64,000 nucleotides of DNA from Piper betle (taxonomy: Eukaryota; Streptophyta; Magnoliopsida; Piperales; Piperaceae). Made by a program: the position numbers and the translations under genes. The stretch is from contig JAURVB010008667.1 in the NCBI GenBank assembly GCA_033002965.1, positions 124,001-188,000 of the forward strand. Reading direction: 5' to 3'. How positions within the stretch are numbered: position 1 is the stretch's first letter; each line of letters starts with the position of its first letter. Below, in pieces: positions 26,635-39,879 of this stretch. Under the pieces are notes generated by a model. That model was not told the origin of the DNA, searched no databases, and was given only the letters and a program-made list of their open reading frames with translations.

Positions 26635-29133
26635 ATGGCAGGAAGTGTGGGGAGCTCCCTCATTCCCTGTTTCACGTTGCAGCTACTATTCATCCCAGGT
26701 TTGTTCATAAACCAGATTTAAAATTTTACCCATTTCAGAACTTGGTCTCTAATAGTGTAGCCTGTAATTGTCATAGAACTTTATTATTTGTATTGAGGGA
26801 TTGAACTACTTTCTATTTTATCAGGTGTTTTTTCAGCAATTTTCACCTTGACGAACAACTGCGACTACATCGTCTGGCCGGGCCTCCTCTCCAGCGGCGG
26901 CACGCCGCCGTTCGCCGACGGGATTCCCCCTCAAGAAGGATGAGTCGAGGCAAATCCCGGTGCCGAAAAGTTGGTCCGGCCGATTATGGGGCCGGACCCT
27001 CTGCTGGCAAGACGCCGCCAGCAGCAAGTTCTCCTGTGCCACCGGCGACTGCGAAACCGGCAAGGTCGAGTGCTCCGGGGCCGGCCCGACCCCGCCGGCC
27101 ACGCTGGCCGAGTTCACCCTCAACGGCTACGGCGGGATGGACTTCTTCGACGTCAGCCCTGGTGGACGGCTTCAACCTCCCGGTCTCGGTGACGCCCCAG
27201 GCGGGCGGCGGCGGGCGGAGGGGGCGGCGGCGGGAAACTGCACGGCGGCGGAATGCGTGGCCGACATCAACGGGGCGTGCCCGGCGGAGCTGCGGGTGGC
27301 GGACGGAAGGGCGGCGGCGGCGGTGGCGTGCCGTAGCGCGTGCGACGCGTTCGGCGGCGATGAGTACTGTTGCCGGGGAGCCTACGGGGGCCGGGTACGT
27401 GCAAGCCTTCGTCGTACTCGCGCTTCTTCAAACGTAGCTGCCCGAGAGCGTACTCGTACGCCTACGACGACGGGTCGAGTACGTTCACGTGCGGTGCCGC
27501 CCAAGGTTACGTTATCACCTTTTGCCCTTCCATTCCCAGGTACTCCTTTCATTTGCCACCGCTCTGCACTCCTTCCTCCTCTCTTTGCTTCCTAGCATAT
27601 ACGCCTTATGTTAAAAAATCTTTGTGTTCGTGTTGATTTTAAATTAATCAAGTTATTTATTTATTTATTTAGAACTTTAAATTAATAATTAGAGGTTGGA
27701 TTGAACTTTCTGTTGTTTAATTCTATTATTCACCTCTTCTTAATTTTTAGAGCTTTATGATAATTTTTTGATATTACCGAATATATAAAAGAAAAAATAT
27801 ATAAATTGTCTAAAATATCCTAAAAATTAAATTTAATATTTTAAAAAAAATAATAATGACATTCGGCTAGCGAGAAGACCTCGCCATCTTGAGCCTAGGG
27901 TAGTAAGATATATCCACCCCTGAGTTGTGTTATTATTAAAATATTTCTATTTTTTATAAGTAGGCATTATTCTTCGATCATTTGGTAACATATAAAAATG
28001 TTCTCTTTTTTCCTTTCAAAAGCTCTAATTATTATATTGCATAATAACTTATACTAAAATTATTTTGTTGTCTAATAATACCCATTCAAGGCCTTTTGTC
28101 CTATCCAAGTTTGGCGTGAGAGAGACATCTGGCAATCTTATCATATATAATAATTATATAAATTTTACTTCATATTTTTGCCCCGCCCCCTATGTCAATT
28201 ATTATCCTTATTTGAGATAGCGCAAAAAAATAAAATATCATAAATTAAAATTTTATGTTAGACTATAAGTCCTAATTTTTTTATTATAATTATATCTTTA
28301 AAAAACATAATATAAATATATAAAATCAAGTTTTTATATCAAGTGGTGTTTTACAGTCAGAGTTAAACTTTGAATTGAACTTTGATTGAATTGATATTCA
28401 AAATTGCTCAAGCTTAATTATGATGGATGGACCGTTCTATAGTGATAAAATTGACGACTCCTTAAAAATTGAATTAATTATAGAAATTATGTTTGAATTA
28501 TCATATTTTACAAATATAATTACCATTATTCATATTTATCAGCCTTTTAGTGCTATTTGTTACCATTTCTATTTGGGCTTGTTTTATCATGGGGAAACAG
28601 GCAAGATGGGTATAAGATGTTGAAGCCCCATTTAAGGTAGAATCTCCGTGTTTTTTGTATTAAGATTAGGGTGGGGAAAGTGTATCAAGTCTTTTATGAT
28701 GGTGACTGAAACCAAGAACTTTTTTTTACAGCATCAATTTATTTTACCAAAAAAAGTAAAACACTAATTGATCTTATAATTAGGTGTGTAATGTACCTAA
28801 TTATTTGGTAGGAAGGTTCATATGCTTGAGTAATTCTTCTTCTTACATGCATGGGGCCGCCTATACATAGTACATACAGTCAATAATTTTTTTTTCAAAT
28901 ACAGTCCCAATAAATTTCAAATCCACATAACATATTTGTAATTTATATTCCGGTGCAGCAAGAAATCATCCTCGGACGGTGGTGAAAGGGCTGAGCCGGC
29001 CATGGTATTTGTCGCCGGCCCCTATCAAGATTTCAGCACCGCTGCTTCTCTTCGCCGCCCTAGTATCATCATCTCCGTTACCGCCGGAGCAGCCTTGGTA
29101 TATCTTTGGCACGTAAATGGCAGGTATAATTAA
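26635..29133 (+). CDS. Thaumatin-like protein 1 (PR-5 family), three exons, several 1-base indels
   Basis: Secreted or membrane-tethered PR-5 protein, a defence/cell-wall family. Exon 1 (26635-26698) encodes a signal peptide ending about IPGVFSA; exon 2 (26825-27539) the thaumatin fold: IFTLTNNCDYIVWPG, SGRLWGRT, CATGDCETG, PATLAEFTL, MDFFDVS, VDGFNLPV, ECVADINGACPAEL, CRSACDAFGGDEYCC, YSYAYDDGSSTFTC and YVITFCPS; exon 3 (28959-29133) a short hydrophobic tail (IIISVTAGAALVYLWHV) suggesting a GPI or membrane anchor. Exon 2 is split over frames by one extra C in CCCCC at 26926-26930, an extra C at 27157-27159, a shift in the Gly-coding run near 27190-27240, and a missing C near 27391. The four cancel: total 954 nt, 317 residues. 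All sit in G/C runs. Either a pseudogene or a poor consensus. Confidence 0.85.
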
Positions 29134-29148
29134 TTTCTCATAGCATAG

Positions 29149-29151
<3 letters not shown>

Positions 29152-29187
<36 letters not shown>
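29152..29187. repeat. (TA)n microsatellite
   Basis: Uninterrupted TA dinucleotide run just after the end of thaumatin-like gene 1. Confidence 0.97.
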
Positions 29188-29189
<2 letters not shown>

Positions 29190-29190
<1 letters not shown>

Positions 29191-31370
29191 TTAATTAATT
29201 ATATGCATAAGTTCATTCTTTTTGCCTCGTAACAATTTCTCTTCCTTGTCACTTGGTATATAAAGATGTGGCTACAGATGAAGACTGCATTAGGAATTAA
29301 TTATAGTGACAATGTTGTGTATTGTGAGCATATTCGTATTAGGGACTTCAATATTTTTCCCCGACTGTTTTACATTTTTTATTTTACACTGTGCGCTAAG
29401 TTTGTGATTCAAGACAAGTGGACAAGTGGGTGGAGACATCACAATTGTTAGCAATAGCATGCCTGCCCATCAAAATTGAGCATGGATTCCTCAGTAGCTG
29501 GATTTCACTCGAGAAAGATTGGAATCATAATGCTTAATTGCTAGTATCAATAAGTTATTTATTGAAGAGTTTAATTCGTTAATTCCTTTCTTTTCCTAAT
29601 TTTTTAAAAATCCAAAGTTCATTAATTCCTTTTTATCTCAAACTACAAACCCGTTAGGAAAGACGAAGTAACAGTGGTCCTAGTAGGCCCACATTCATGG
29701 CCAAGTGGTGCTAACGTGCAGATTGGAAGAAATTTTTGGTACACTGCAATCGCTAGTAGGTGACACGCCCTTGATATTTTTAAAGAAAAATAACTCACTT
29801 ATTAATATCTCATTTAACATATTGAAAAAATACCCATTAAACTTTAAATATCTCGGACGTATATAAGGCTGCACAGTTGTTACAGCATGACCAAAAAATT
29901 CTCGTCTGTTATAGTTGTATGGATGATGAAAAAAATTGATGCATTATTGAACGAGTTATCTCTTATCTTACTTGGTTGACAGAAGGGAAGAAGACACATA
30001 TTTTCGAAGAGGAATTTTTTATATATATAAATTATGAAGTAAAATCCTATAAGATAAAATTGCAGAGCTACCCATCAGTATGAGAACTACTTTTACCACT
30101 ATCCACTTCATTATATGCATCGTTTAATATGGTATGCAAGAAGGTGAGGCTCCTTTCACAATTCATGCGCATGTTGGTGATAACGTAAATTATTGGCATG
30201 ATAGGTTCGGATTGGTCTTTGCTGCTCACAAATGGCGTGTATCAACTACCACCAGCCTTCATGAATTGGTCGTTGAATCATGAATGAAGGTTTAGTCATC
30301 TGTTACGCTACACCTTCTCTCGCCCCTCATTGCTCTTCATAGATATGGCGCTCATCAATTCATTAACAACTTTTTTACTGCCATATTTCATTATTTATAT
30401 ATGATGCCTACGCTTATATATGCTAGCAGTTAGTTCATATCGTTGCTAAAATACTTGACCATATATTGTTAGTCAGATTAATACTCCTCGGAAGTGTATG
30501 AGATTATCGAGTCATGCGGAAAAGAAACATCAAAGTCTACATTATCTCTAAAAAGCTATGCCAGAAAGTGTCTTGACTCATACACTCATCAACGATAATT
30601 GCGACAAAACAACAAAAAATGCCCACAGATACATTCCGTTGTGCCATAATATTGTTTCGGATATTTCCATGACATTGAAATGAAATGAAGTAAATGAGAA
30701 GCTGCCAAATATGATAATTAATCAATTAACACCATTAGGTTGCCTTCACTCTTGTGAGTGGTAAGCACTCGCCCAACCTTTTCAACCACCGAATTAAGAG
30801 ATGCCTTGTAAAACAATCAAATTACTTTTTAGCAAAAAAAGGTTTGATCTTTATAGACCCCACTGTGCCGGATGTGCTCCGGACCACCATTGTGGATGGA
30901 TGGCACAAAATAAAACACATTGAGATGTGACATGAAAGCTAAACACTCAGGACCCCATTGATCAGAAGTTATTCACCATTTGAAAACTAATTCATACACA
31001 ATTACAGCGTATAATAAGATGAAGCTGGGTTGTTGGTTTTTAAGGATTTGTTTCTTTTTCTGGTGAGCAATTCACGTAGGATATATACAACATATGGGAC
31101 GTGGTACACCTGTATCCTTCCTGCAACTCACCCAATCTGATCTGTATACAAGTAGCAGTATAGATCAGAACTAGCCCGTGCCTTGGCTTTTACTGCATTC
31201 CCTTAGCCCCCATACACAAGTTGTTAGCGAGCGAATCTACTGCTCTGCTCGGAGTTTCATATGGTGAACTAGTACACTCCTTATCTGACACGCTTTAGCT
31301 CAAGATCCAAACCCGCGGTGTCTTCTCAAGATAAACAAGAAGAATTTTTTTAATGATATGCATAATAAGT
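29190..31370. other. Spacer between the two thaumatin-like genes
   Basis: No coding sequence or named repeat recognised. The last few hundred bases should hold the promoter of thaumatin-like gene 2. Confidence 0.55.
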
Positions 31371-31372
31371 TG

Positions 31373-33146
31373 ATGGAAAATACAAGAAACAGCACCAGAA
31401 TGCCCAACCATCTAATTTCTTGTCCTTCTTCTTCTGCTTCCCATGTTCTTGTCTGCATTCTTCTCTTCATACTCAGAGGTAAAACTTGCACACATCTAGT
31501 GTTATTTTTATGTACATTTAATGATTGATTTCATGCTCTGGGTTTTGATTGTTTGTGATACATTTTATCAACCATATATATATATATGAGCAGGCACCTC
31601 AGGAGCGACAATCACCTTTATAAACAGTTGTGATTACACAATCTGGCCGGGAATACTATCCAACGCCGGAAGCCAAGGGCTGGGCAGCACCGGATTCGAG
31701 CTCACTGCCGGTGCATTCCGCTCCTTCCAAGCTCCGGCCGGCTGGTCCGGCCGCTTCTGGGGCCGGACATCCTGCAACTTCGACTCCACCGGCAAAGGCT
31801 CTTGCACCACCGGTGACTGCGGCTCCGGCCACCTCGAGTGCAACGGCGCCGGCGCCACTCCGCCGGCCACCCTCGCCGAGCTCGCCGTCGGCTCAGGCGA
31901 CGGCCGTGACTTCTACGACGTCAGCCTCGTGGACGGGTACAACCTCCCGGTGGAGGTGGCGGCCGCCGGCGGCGGTGCCGGCCAGTGTGCTTCAACCGGC
32001 TGCGTGGCCGATTTGAACCGGCGTTGCCCGCCGGAGTTGCGGGTGGGGAAGGGGAGGCGTGCCGGAGCGCCTGCGACGTGTTCGGGCTGCCGGAGTACTG
32101 CTGCAGCGGCGCGTTCTCGTCGCCGGCGACGTGCGGGCCGACCAAGTACTCGGAGGTGTTCAAGGCGGCGTGTCCGAAATCGTATAGCTACGCGTACGAT
32201 GACCGTACGAGTACGTTTACATGCAAAGGGGCAGACTATGTTATCACCTTTTGCCCTGGATCCAGCAGGTTGGTTAGCTTAATCACATCCTAATCTCTTT
32301 TTGTTTGTCATAATCTAAGCATCTATTTTTTGTCATAATCTTTTACTATGGATCAATCGAATCAAGCTAGCTTGTAAGAAAATTTCATTTTTTATTAGGT
32401 TTGTCTTGAACTCGTAATTGGTCTATATTTTAATTTAATTTTAAGCTCGAATAAATGCCCGGCTTGAAATTGATGGTTTGATTAAATGAATCCTTAGCCC
32501 CTTCCAACTTGAAACCTAAGCTTGTGAAATAGGGTTAAATTCATCAATCAAATTTATAAGTATTACTCACTAACAATGTCATTTGGATTTCATACAACTT
32601 TTTTAACAAATAGGCGTGTTTGAATTTATATTAAAAAATTTGCCCAAAATTTTAATTGGATTCGGCATGTTCCAAACATAAATAATGTTTAAAATGTATT
32701 TTCAAGCAGCTCAAACTTGATTAACCTTTTGTTAACTTAAATTTAAAAAATAACTGAACATGAGTATTGCGGACCTCAGGTCAATTACAACCAGCCTCTT
32801 TGTATGTATGTATATGTCTTTCTTGTTTATAAATATTAACACGTTGGTACGAGTTTGTCACGCAAGTAGAATGTATTGTTATTATAACTTGTAAATTAGT
32901 GAACTCTAATTTGTGTAACTCATTCAACTCGAACTCTTGTTTTGGCTCTGTCACAGCCAGAAGTCGACGAAAGATTCGCCCAAAACAGGGGAAGCGGGGG
33001 AGGGAGTGGGAGTTGTGGTTCCTCGGAGGGAGTATCCATCGTTTCTACCAGGTCTGATTATTGCGGAGGGAAGCAGGAAGACGGCAGTGACTCATGCAGC
33101 TCCATTTTTATCTGCCATTGCCGTCTTGGTCATTCTCCTGTCGTAG
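31373..33146 (+). CDS. Thaumatin-like protein 2 (PR-5 family), three exons, one frameshift
   Basis: Tandem neighbour of thaumatin-like gene 1 with introns at the same places. Exon 1 (31373-31478; the Met at 31400 is an in-frame alternative start) gives a signal peptide; exon 2 (31594-32268) the thaumatin fold with [96 protein letters not shown] and DYVITFCPG; exon 3 (32957-33146) a Ser/Lys/Glu-rich linker and a terminal hydrophobic segment, [15 protein letters not shown], typical of a GPI-attachment signal. One base is missing in the GGGG run at 32045-32048; adding it gives 972 nt, 323 residues. Everything else is in frame. Confidence 0.9.
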
Positions 33147-33149
33147 CCG

Positions 33150-34625
33150 CGACACATCCTCCATACTTGGCAAGCAAACATTTTAAATGCTTCGTTGCCC
33201 ATGTTTTGGTGGTGCATCTTTTCATTCTTGGATCGTTTGCATTAACTACACCAAAGGCGTTACTCGTCAACTGCACCGGTAATGGCATAGATAATTTCAT
33301 GTTTGAGACACATCATACATGCGTCATTGTTAAGAACGGTTGACAACTGTAAGGTTTATTATTTCTGACGTCGCTTGATGGGGATAGTGTGATCGATTAT
33401 GAACAAATTCTTTGTACGGGAGCCAACCCGTCACAATTTCTTTGTTTATTGTTTAAGCAATCTGTTATTGCGCAAGATAAGCATTTAGCAGTCAACATGT
33501 TGGCCCTACTTTTTAATCTATGAAAGCGGGTTTATAAATGTAAGTTCTCATAATCATTTCAAACAGCCATTCTCTGAATTTATGATTAAATAAGTACCTT
33601 AAAACGAGAAAATTTTCTCAATTATGCGTACAGTAAACGGCTCTTAAATTATATTATGAAGGCCTGTCAAATATCAATTTATGCCTTTGAGCGATAACTT
33701 GCCTATGATATATGTAGCAAACAGAAGATCATGCTAAACTTGAATCCAAATTCAAAAGATATCTTCGTCGAGGATCCCCATAAAATCAAGGTTATGGCAC
33801 CATGTACTCGGCCAATGGACCGTTCATTCTCTTGTGGTCTTGGGTACCCATCATCTACTTCAGTTTTCTCTTGATATTGTACTTATTCTTGCTAACTATA
33901 TATTTGATAATGATACGAAATCACACCCACCAGTAAGATTCTCAGGCCCATTTCTTCCATTTTCAATTGTTTCCATCCATCATAATTCAGATTACGTCTC
34001 TTTCCAGCCGGGACACTTGCACAAATAATTTAACATATACATCGAATCATCATGTTGAAGATTGTTGATACAGGGAAGGAATCGTCTGTACCTGGCATTG
34101 TCAAAAGCTGCTATCATAATATCGGCTAAAGAAACCTGAGTTAGCTAGATAACATACATCGATACTAAAAAACAACAGCAATATTTATCTCATAAATTAT
34201 TAGACACAATTTGCCAAAAATTGCTGATGATCCGAAAAATTTTTTTTCTCCAAAGCCAAAAATGTTCATACTTAACTGATTTATTACAGATCCTATTACT
34301 TCTTAACATATACAAACAACCAGTGGTACCCAAATCCTGGATTTTGTTACACATTTTTACAAAGTAGCTTGGCAATGTTTGAGAAGCAAACAACATACAC
34401 GAAAACTTAGAATGAAGACCCGTGACACTATAAAATCGACCAACATTATTGCAAGCTCGTAGCACTGGCCACCAAACGGATGCTGGATAACAAAATTGAA
34501 GTTACAATTAAACTTCGAATATAGATCACACAAAAGCAAAAAAAGAAAAAGAAGAAAAAAGGAAAAAAGAAAAAAAACAGAAAAAGAGAATAAACGAGTA
34601 ATAATTGTACATTATGCTACAGAAA
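33150..34625. other. Intergenic, no recognisable gene
   Basis: Spacer between the convergent thaumatin-like gene 2 and methyltransferase gene. A purine-rich AAAAAGAAAAAG stretch lies near 34535-34590. No coding block seen. Confidence 0.55.
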
Positions 34626-36679
34626 ATGTTCACAAAGTGATCCGAACCATTACCGGATAGCAATGATCGGGATCATAATTGGCCCAAGAGAAATCATGAC
34701 CATTTTGATATTTCGTGTGAAGGTGCCACACTTTTTCATCGTGCTTTTCCGTCACAGTGAACTGCAACCCAATCTCTTCAATTTTCATCAAGAGCTTGTC
34801 CAGAGAATCGCCTCTTCGGGGCTGAAGAACAAGGCTTCAGATGTTGACGACTTAAGCAAAAATTTGACTGTAAGAACAAGGTCTTCATGGCATTCCTTAA
34901 AAAATGTGCTGTCGGCAGTGGAAGACAAACATGATAAGAATGAGGAAAATGCAATTCCATAGTGAAGCACTAACCATTGTCTCTTCTGTCACATTATTGA
35001 CAATGACTAACAAATGAACACTTTCCTATTGACAAAAGATTTAATATGCAATAGAACACTACGAAGAAGGGTTGAATTGAAGAACACAAGAAAGACTGCT
35101 TTCAACCATAGGAAACAGAACAAAAAAAAAAAATGGAACAAACGCATCAGCAATTTCTAGGAAGGAATGACACACTCAGCAGTGGCTATGCCATAGTAAT
35201 ATCAGTATGCCAACGCACTTGTTATATAATTTTTATAACCACTGATTTGATTCAATCTCTTTCTTCTTCATCCATCAAATCCCAAATAATTAAAGTTGGG
35301 GATATGTATCCTAATCAGTAATAATGGTCTATTAAAAAAAAATTAACATCAAACACAAACAAGCAAGAACAAGAATCCCCAGAAGGGAAATATCCCATCC
35401 TTGTCATGTTACCATGAGTTGGTGTCGGCTTTGTCACATGTCAGGAAATGCATAATGTTAAATCATATATCCTCCATTTTTTTGTGGTTATTGGACTAGA
35501 ACTAATGTTCCATTGAAACAAGGAAATATAAAGACTATATATAGCATTCCTTGTCAAGGAAAAGAGATATGAATGAAAGTGTTTCTTCTTTACAAGAAGC
35601 AGATTGGCCTCCACTTTCTTCATCCGTGTACTACCAAGAATATTAAATTCAGCGGTGGATGTTCCACCTCATGTAATCTGGACATCCCATTTTGCCTATA
35701 AATATCAGTGGCTTAACTTCCTTATTTGCATATTTTCCCTATGTTTTAAAAGCAATTTGATATGCTTGAAGGTTTTTTAGATTTTTTTAATAACATTTTA
35801 TTCATCAGGAATACAGGCTGGCTTAAATAAATCACTGACCATGACATGAGAAGCACACCCCTGCCTTGACCCTTGGCTGGCCGGCCCCTCCCAACCCCTA
35901 ACACACCTGTTGATCAGCTGTTCGGAAAGAATCCCCTCATCAATTCCTTCTTCACCTGTTTCTCGCCAATATTGGCTTCCCAATCACTACAACTACCCCT
36001 TTCATATCCCATTCCCTCAGCCCCCATTCTATTCTTCCACTCCCCTCGCCATCGGATAACTACAGCCAATTTTTGCCCCCTTCACATTTTGTGCACGTGA
36101 AAAATAAGGCCCTCCACTTGGCCCGTTTGACAACTTTGAGTCAAGTTCGTGATTTGTACAGAAGTATTTATTTACCTGTGACATTGATACCCCAGACAGA
36201 AACCTAATCAATAAAAAACTTCTTCTACCATTTTCTTTCTCGGCAAGTTGGAAGAATGAATACACCCTATCTTCTATCTCTCACACCAATGTACTCCCTC
36301 ATCAAAACTGGAGAACTTGATCAAACAATTATTTTGTTCAAGCTTCAACATATTTAAATTGTAAAAAACCACCTTGACCTACAATAATAAACACTTAAAT
36401 AAAAACATCATAAAACAAACATATTGCAGTACATTGTGCTTTTGAAAGAAAACTTACCAGTCACTAGCAATGATAATGTCAAAGACCTTTCCTATACTTG
36501 CCGTTTCTGTTTCATCCCAGCGTAAAGAAAATGACGAAACCTTTGTATTACCAAGCACTTCCTTATTAGCATGAATATTAGGCTGAATATCTGAGTGTTA
36601 AAATGCACACAACTCAACAATATTATCAAAGATATGACATAAGAAGAGGTATTTGATCAATCTTATTTATATAAATAAC

Positions 36680-36855
36680 CAAGCCCAGATCTTGGTTGTG
36701 GTGCAATGACTATAAGATCTATGGATTGGGTAAGAGGTGGGGGTTTCAATTACCCGTGAGAGCAGGCAGTTGTAAGGTTGGTGTTATGTGTGTGTTGGGT
36801 GAGTGTGAGTGTGTGCCAGGGATTTACCTTAAAAAAATTAAAAACTTAAAAAAAA
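36680..36855 (+). mobile_element. tRNA-derived SINE-like insertion in a methyltransferase intron
   Basis: A box-A-like segment (GTGGTGCAATGACTA near 36698) is followed about 40 bases later by a box-B-like GGTTTCAATTACC, the internal RNA polymerase III promoter spacing of tRNA-derived SINEs. Then come a GT-rich body (GTGTGTTGGGTGAGTGTGAG) and an A-rich tail near 36830-36855. It lies antisense in the intron between methyltransferase exons 5 and 6. No target duplication was resolved. Confidence 0.5.
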
Positions 36856-39079
36856 CCCCACACCGTTCCGGCTATAAGCAGTTGGATGCAAAATTTGAAA
36901 GCTTCATTTTTCTGTTGTTAACAAAAGGGCAATAGATGTTTGTTAAAAAAATGAAATAAAAGCCATACTCCTAATGATGGCTACTATAATTGGCAATTGT
37001 CACTCAATTGCCATGCTGTAAAACCACACTGAGAATCCAGAAAAGTTTACTACAGTCATCATTATTGTAGAAGGTTAGACCCTTCCCCAGTTATAGAGTT
37101 GGCTTTACTGGAGAAGAAACGTGGAAAATTTAATCAAACACAACTCTTAAACACAAAAAAGTGGGAGGAAGGACAGGATAGCCTAAAATGACAGCAAACA
37201 TAATAGGTGACTGGAGTAAAGGTCGCATACTTTTTTGGTTAAATTAAGCAAAACTAATCTAACCAAAAGAAGCTTCTAAGTTGGAAAGGATACAATCCAC
37301 AACTTGACGATTTCTGTCAGATATGACAACTTCCAAAGCATCAGTGCATGCTGCAATTGCTAATCCTGCCATCCCATAACCGGACCCAGGCTCAAGAACT
37401 CATTTGGACCTAGATTCACACAGAATAGATAAATTTAACAATCGCAATCATATTCATTAAAAAATATGAGGTAAAAAGCTGGGTCTATTTAGAAAAGTAA
37501 ACAGCCACCTCGTAAATAAACGTTGTACCAAGGGGTGTACTAAAAATGTTTCATGTCTTTTCACCCAACTTCAACCTCCAATAGTCTGCTTTCTTCTTTT
37601 CCAAATGGCATAATATGTAACAAGAGTAAGCAGGGTCAAATCCTATCAGCAGGTGAAAGGAAGCTCCAAAGTATATATGAGAATACAAATAGTGAGCAAT
37701 TTATTAGGATGATTGGAAAGGAAGATGTGGGCTAGGAAAACATTCTTGAGCTACGAAGGGCAAATACTAAAAACATCAAACTTTGGAAGGAGGACAACCT
37801 TGATGCTAAACAAGAAAAATAACACAGCACATTATACATTGCAGGCACAATAAGTAGACCAAGACAGAAAAGAGAAATGACATTCTTTAAGTAAAACTGG
37901 CGTTTGACACAGTGCAATCCACATTCCCACAAGACAAAACACAGCAGTCCAAAATTGACCATGTTTTTTATGATGTATAGGACCAAAATGATTTGTAGGA
38001 ACATGATGTCCACTCAGGATCATTGGAGTCCACAAGTCTCGTATATTGAACAATTAATGACTCAATGAGTAGCTGAAATGAGGCCTCTGTCATACAATTT
38101 TATTCAAAACCATTAGATCAAACTGATAATTATGAAACAGATTTGCCTATATCTTCCCTAAGGAAGAGGATGCAAAGAATGATATAGATAGGGAGGTGAC
38201 ATATAGGAAAGCAGCCTCTAGAAGACACTGTCACTTATAAACACCTGTAAAGGCAGGTGAAAAAAATAATGATCGTGCCAGCACTGTTAAGTGGACATAT
38301 TTATGGCTTGTTAACTCATAAAAAATATAAAAACATCCTTCATTTTTAATGTACCTAAACATATTTGCATGATTCAAGCAAAAGTAGGCAAGAACATCTT
38401 CTGACGGCCACTGGCCGGAGAAAATGGTAAATGATAGTCCATTAATAAGGTAAAATGCTCTCATTTGGCAAATCTCAGCCACTGGAACATGAGACAATAA
38501 AAAGAAAATAATTTTGCACCAAGAGAAATGATCTAAGTAAGCAGGAAAAAGTGGACCAAATGCATTCATGCCTCAATTTCTATTCAGAACTTACAGGGGG
38601 AAAGGGATTAATAAAGAGACCAAAGGTAAAGCAAAAGTTAAATGAGCTTGGCGTAACTTACAAACAAGTCCTGTGCTGTCGATATTTTGACAAATAGAAA
38701 CCTCAATATCATTGAGGTCCAGACCATTCTCTGCTCTTTGACTGCGAGATAGAACATTAGCATTTTTAGCCATTTGGAAACTCACATAATTGATATGAGC
38801 ACTAAAAATGGAGATGCTTTATTGAGATCTATAAGTCTTACTGCAAGTGCTAAGTGAAAAACCAAGTAAAAAAAGATCACACAAATAACAAGACAACTCA
38901 CACCAAAAAGACACTTGGATTTCCTTCCACATGCAAATGACAACATATGTACACATCTCTCACGGTGGTCCTTATGTCTTGCCTCGAGAATTGAGGACAG
39001 GAGTTGTCTATAATCTCCCATGGGATCAAATTGAACCCACGCCTAGACCTCCTTGATATCAAATCTAAATTCACACCAG

Positions 39080-39700
39080 GCAAATCATCTGCGTATGCAA
39101 CAAGAAAGGCTTTTTTCAAATGTCTAGTCCATATTAGAACTCAAAAACCAACATATGAGCGTCGAGATGCAGCATGAATCAGTCATCAATAAAAGCAGTC
39201 ATGGTGCAAATATCTGACCAATGAAATCCCACAAAAGAATTCATTTACAAATGACCAAGATATAATTTTTGTAACCAATAATCATCCAATTGAATTGAAT
39301 CCACGTCCACACATCCTCTGTATCAGAGACCACCCCAGCCAAATCGTCTGCACAAGATCTTCCATAGTCAGAGCAAATACCTGCGCAATGTGGTAGCACA
39401 AATTTACGAACAGCGATCTTCTTTCATTAAAAGTCATCAAATCGAATGAGCTCCTAAATATCAAACGCAAAATCACTCCATCAGAATCGTTTGCACACCC
39501 AACAAGATCCGCCTTTTCCACATGCCTAGTCAATATTGAGTCAACAGATACATTCCAGATTCTAGATGCAACATATATTAATCATCGACAAAAAACAGTC
39601 AAATAGTGCAAAAGAATGGCCAAGATCCGAGGCAAAGATTCAAGTACAAAAGAACTCATACCTAACGAATGACCAAGATCTCGTTCGAGCAATGATCAAT
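39080..39700. repeat. Diverged tandem duplication of about 400 bp in methyltransferase intron 1
   Basis: Words around 39083 (AATCATCTGC..AACAAGAAAGGC, then ATGTCTAGTC) recur at 39485, and ATGACCAAGAT at 39251 recurs at 39669, an offset of about 400-420 bases. A shorter partial copy lies near 39335. The copied block includes the presumed intron-exon 2 border. Confidence 0.6.
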
Positions 39701-39879
39701 CCCAATCGTGCAACCAAGCAGCTGAAACCAAGCAAAGAAAAAGGACGTTTCTTGGCTAGAAGAAGAGGAAATGGCTACCGAGTGGAGGGCGATGAGAAGG
39801 TAGAAGGACGCGGCGGAGTATGCCCCACCGGAGAGACGCCGGCGAAGGGCCCAACTGTGTCGCCGCGGCCATTCGGTTG

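Larger units (their letters stand above)
34630..39872 (-). pseudogene. Calmodulin-lysine N-methyltransferase-like gene, seven exons, with nonsense and frameshift
   Basis: SAM-dependent methyltransferase resembling plant CaM KMT, which trimethylates a calmodulin lysine. Exons (minus): 39872-39769 (MAAATQLGPSP, RWGILRRVLLP), about 39088-38904 (RRGFNLIPWEIIDN), 38741-38662 (ENGLDLNDIEVS, NIDSTGLVC), 38410-38355 (WPSEDVLAYFCLNHANMF), 37409-37264 (GSGYGMAGLAIAACTDALEV, the SAM-binding motif I region), 36590-36458 (FDIIIASD), 34908-34630 (CTFFKECHEDL to YDPDHCYPVMVRITL). Exon borders are GT-AG. Lesions: TGA at 37400-37402 just before motif I (probably CGA to TGA), and one base missing in the C/G run at 34818-34821. 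Start of exon 2 is uncertain. Corrected length about 327 residues. The stop codon makes a pseudogene more likely than error alone. Confidence 0.8.
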
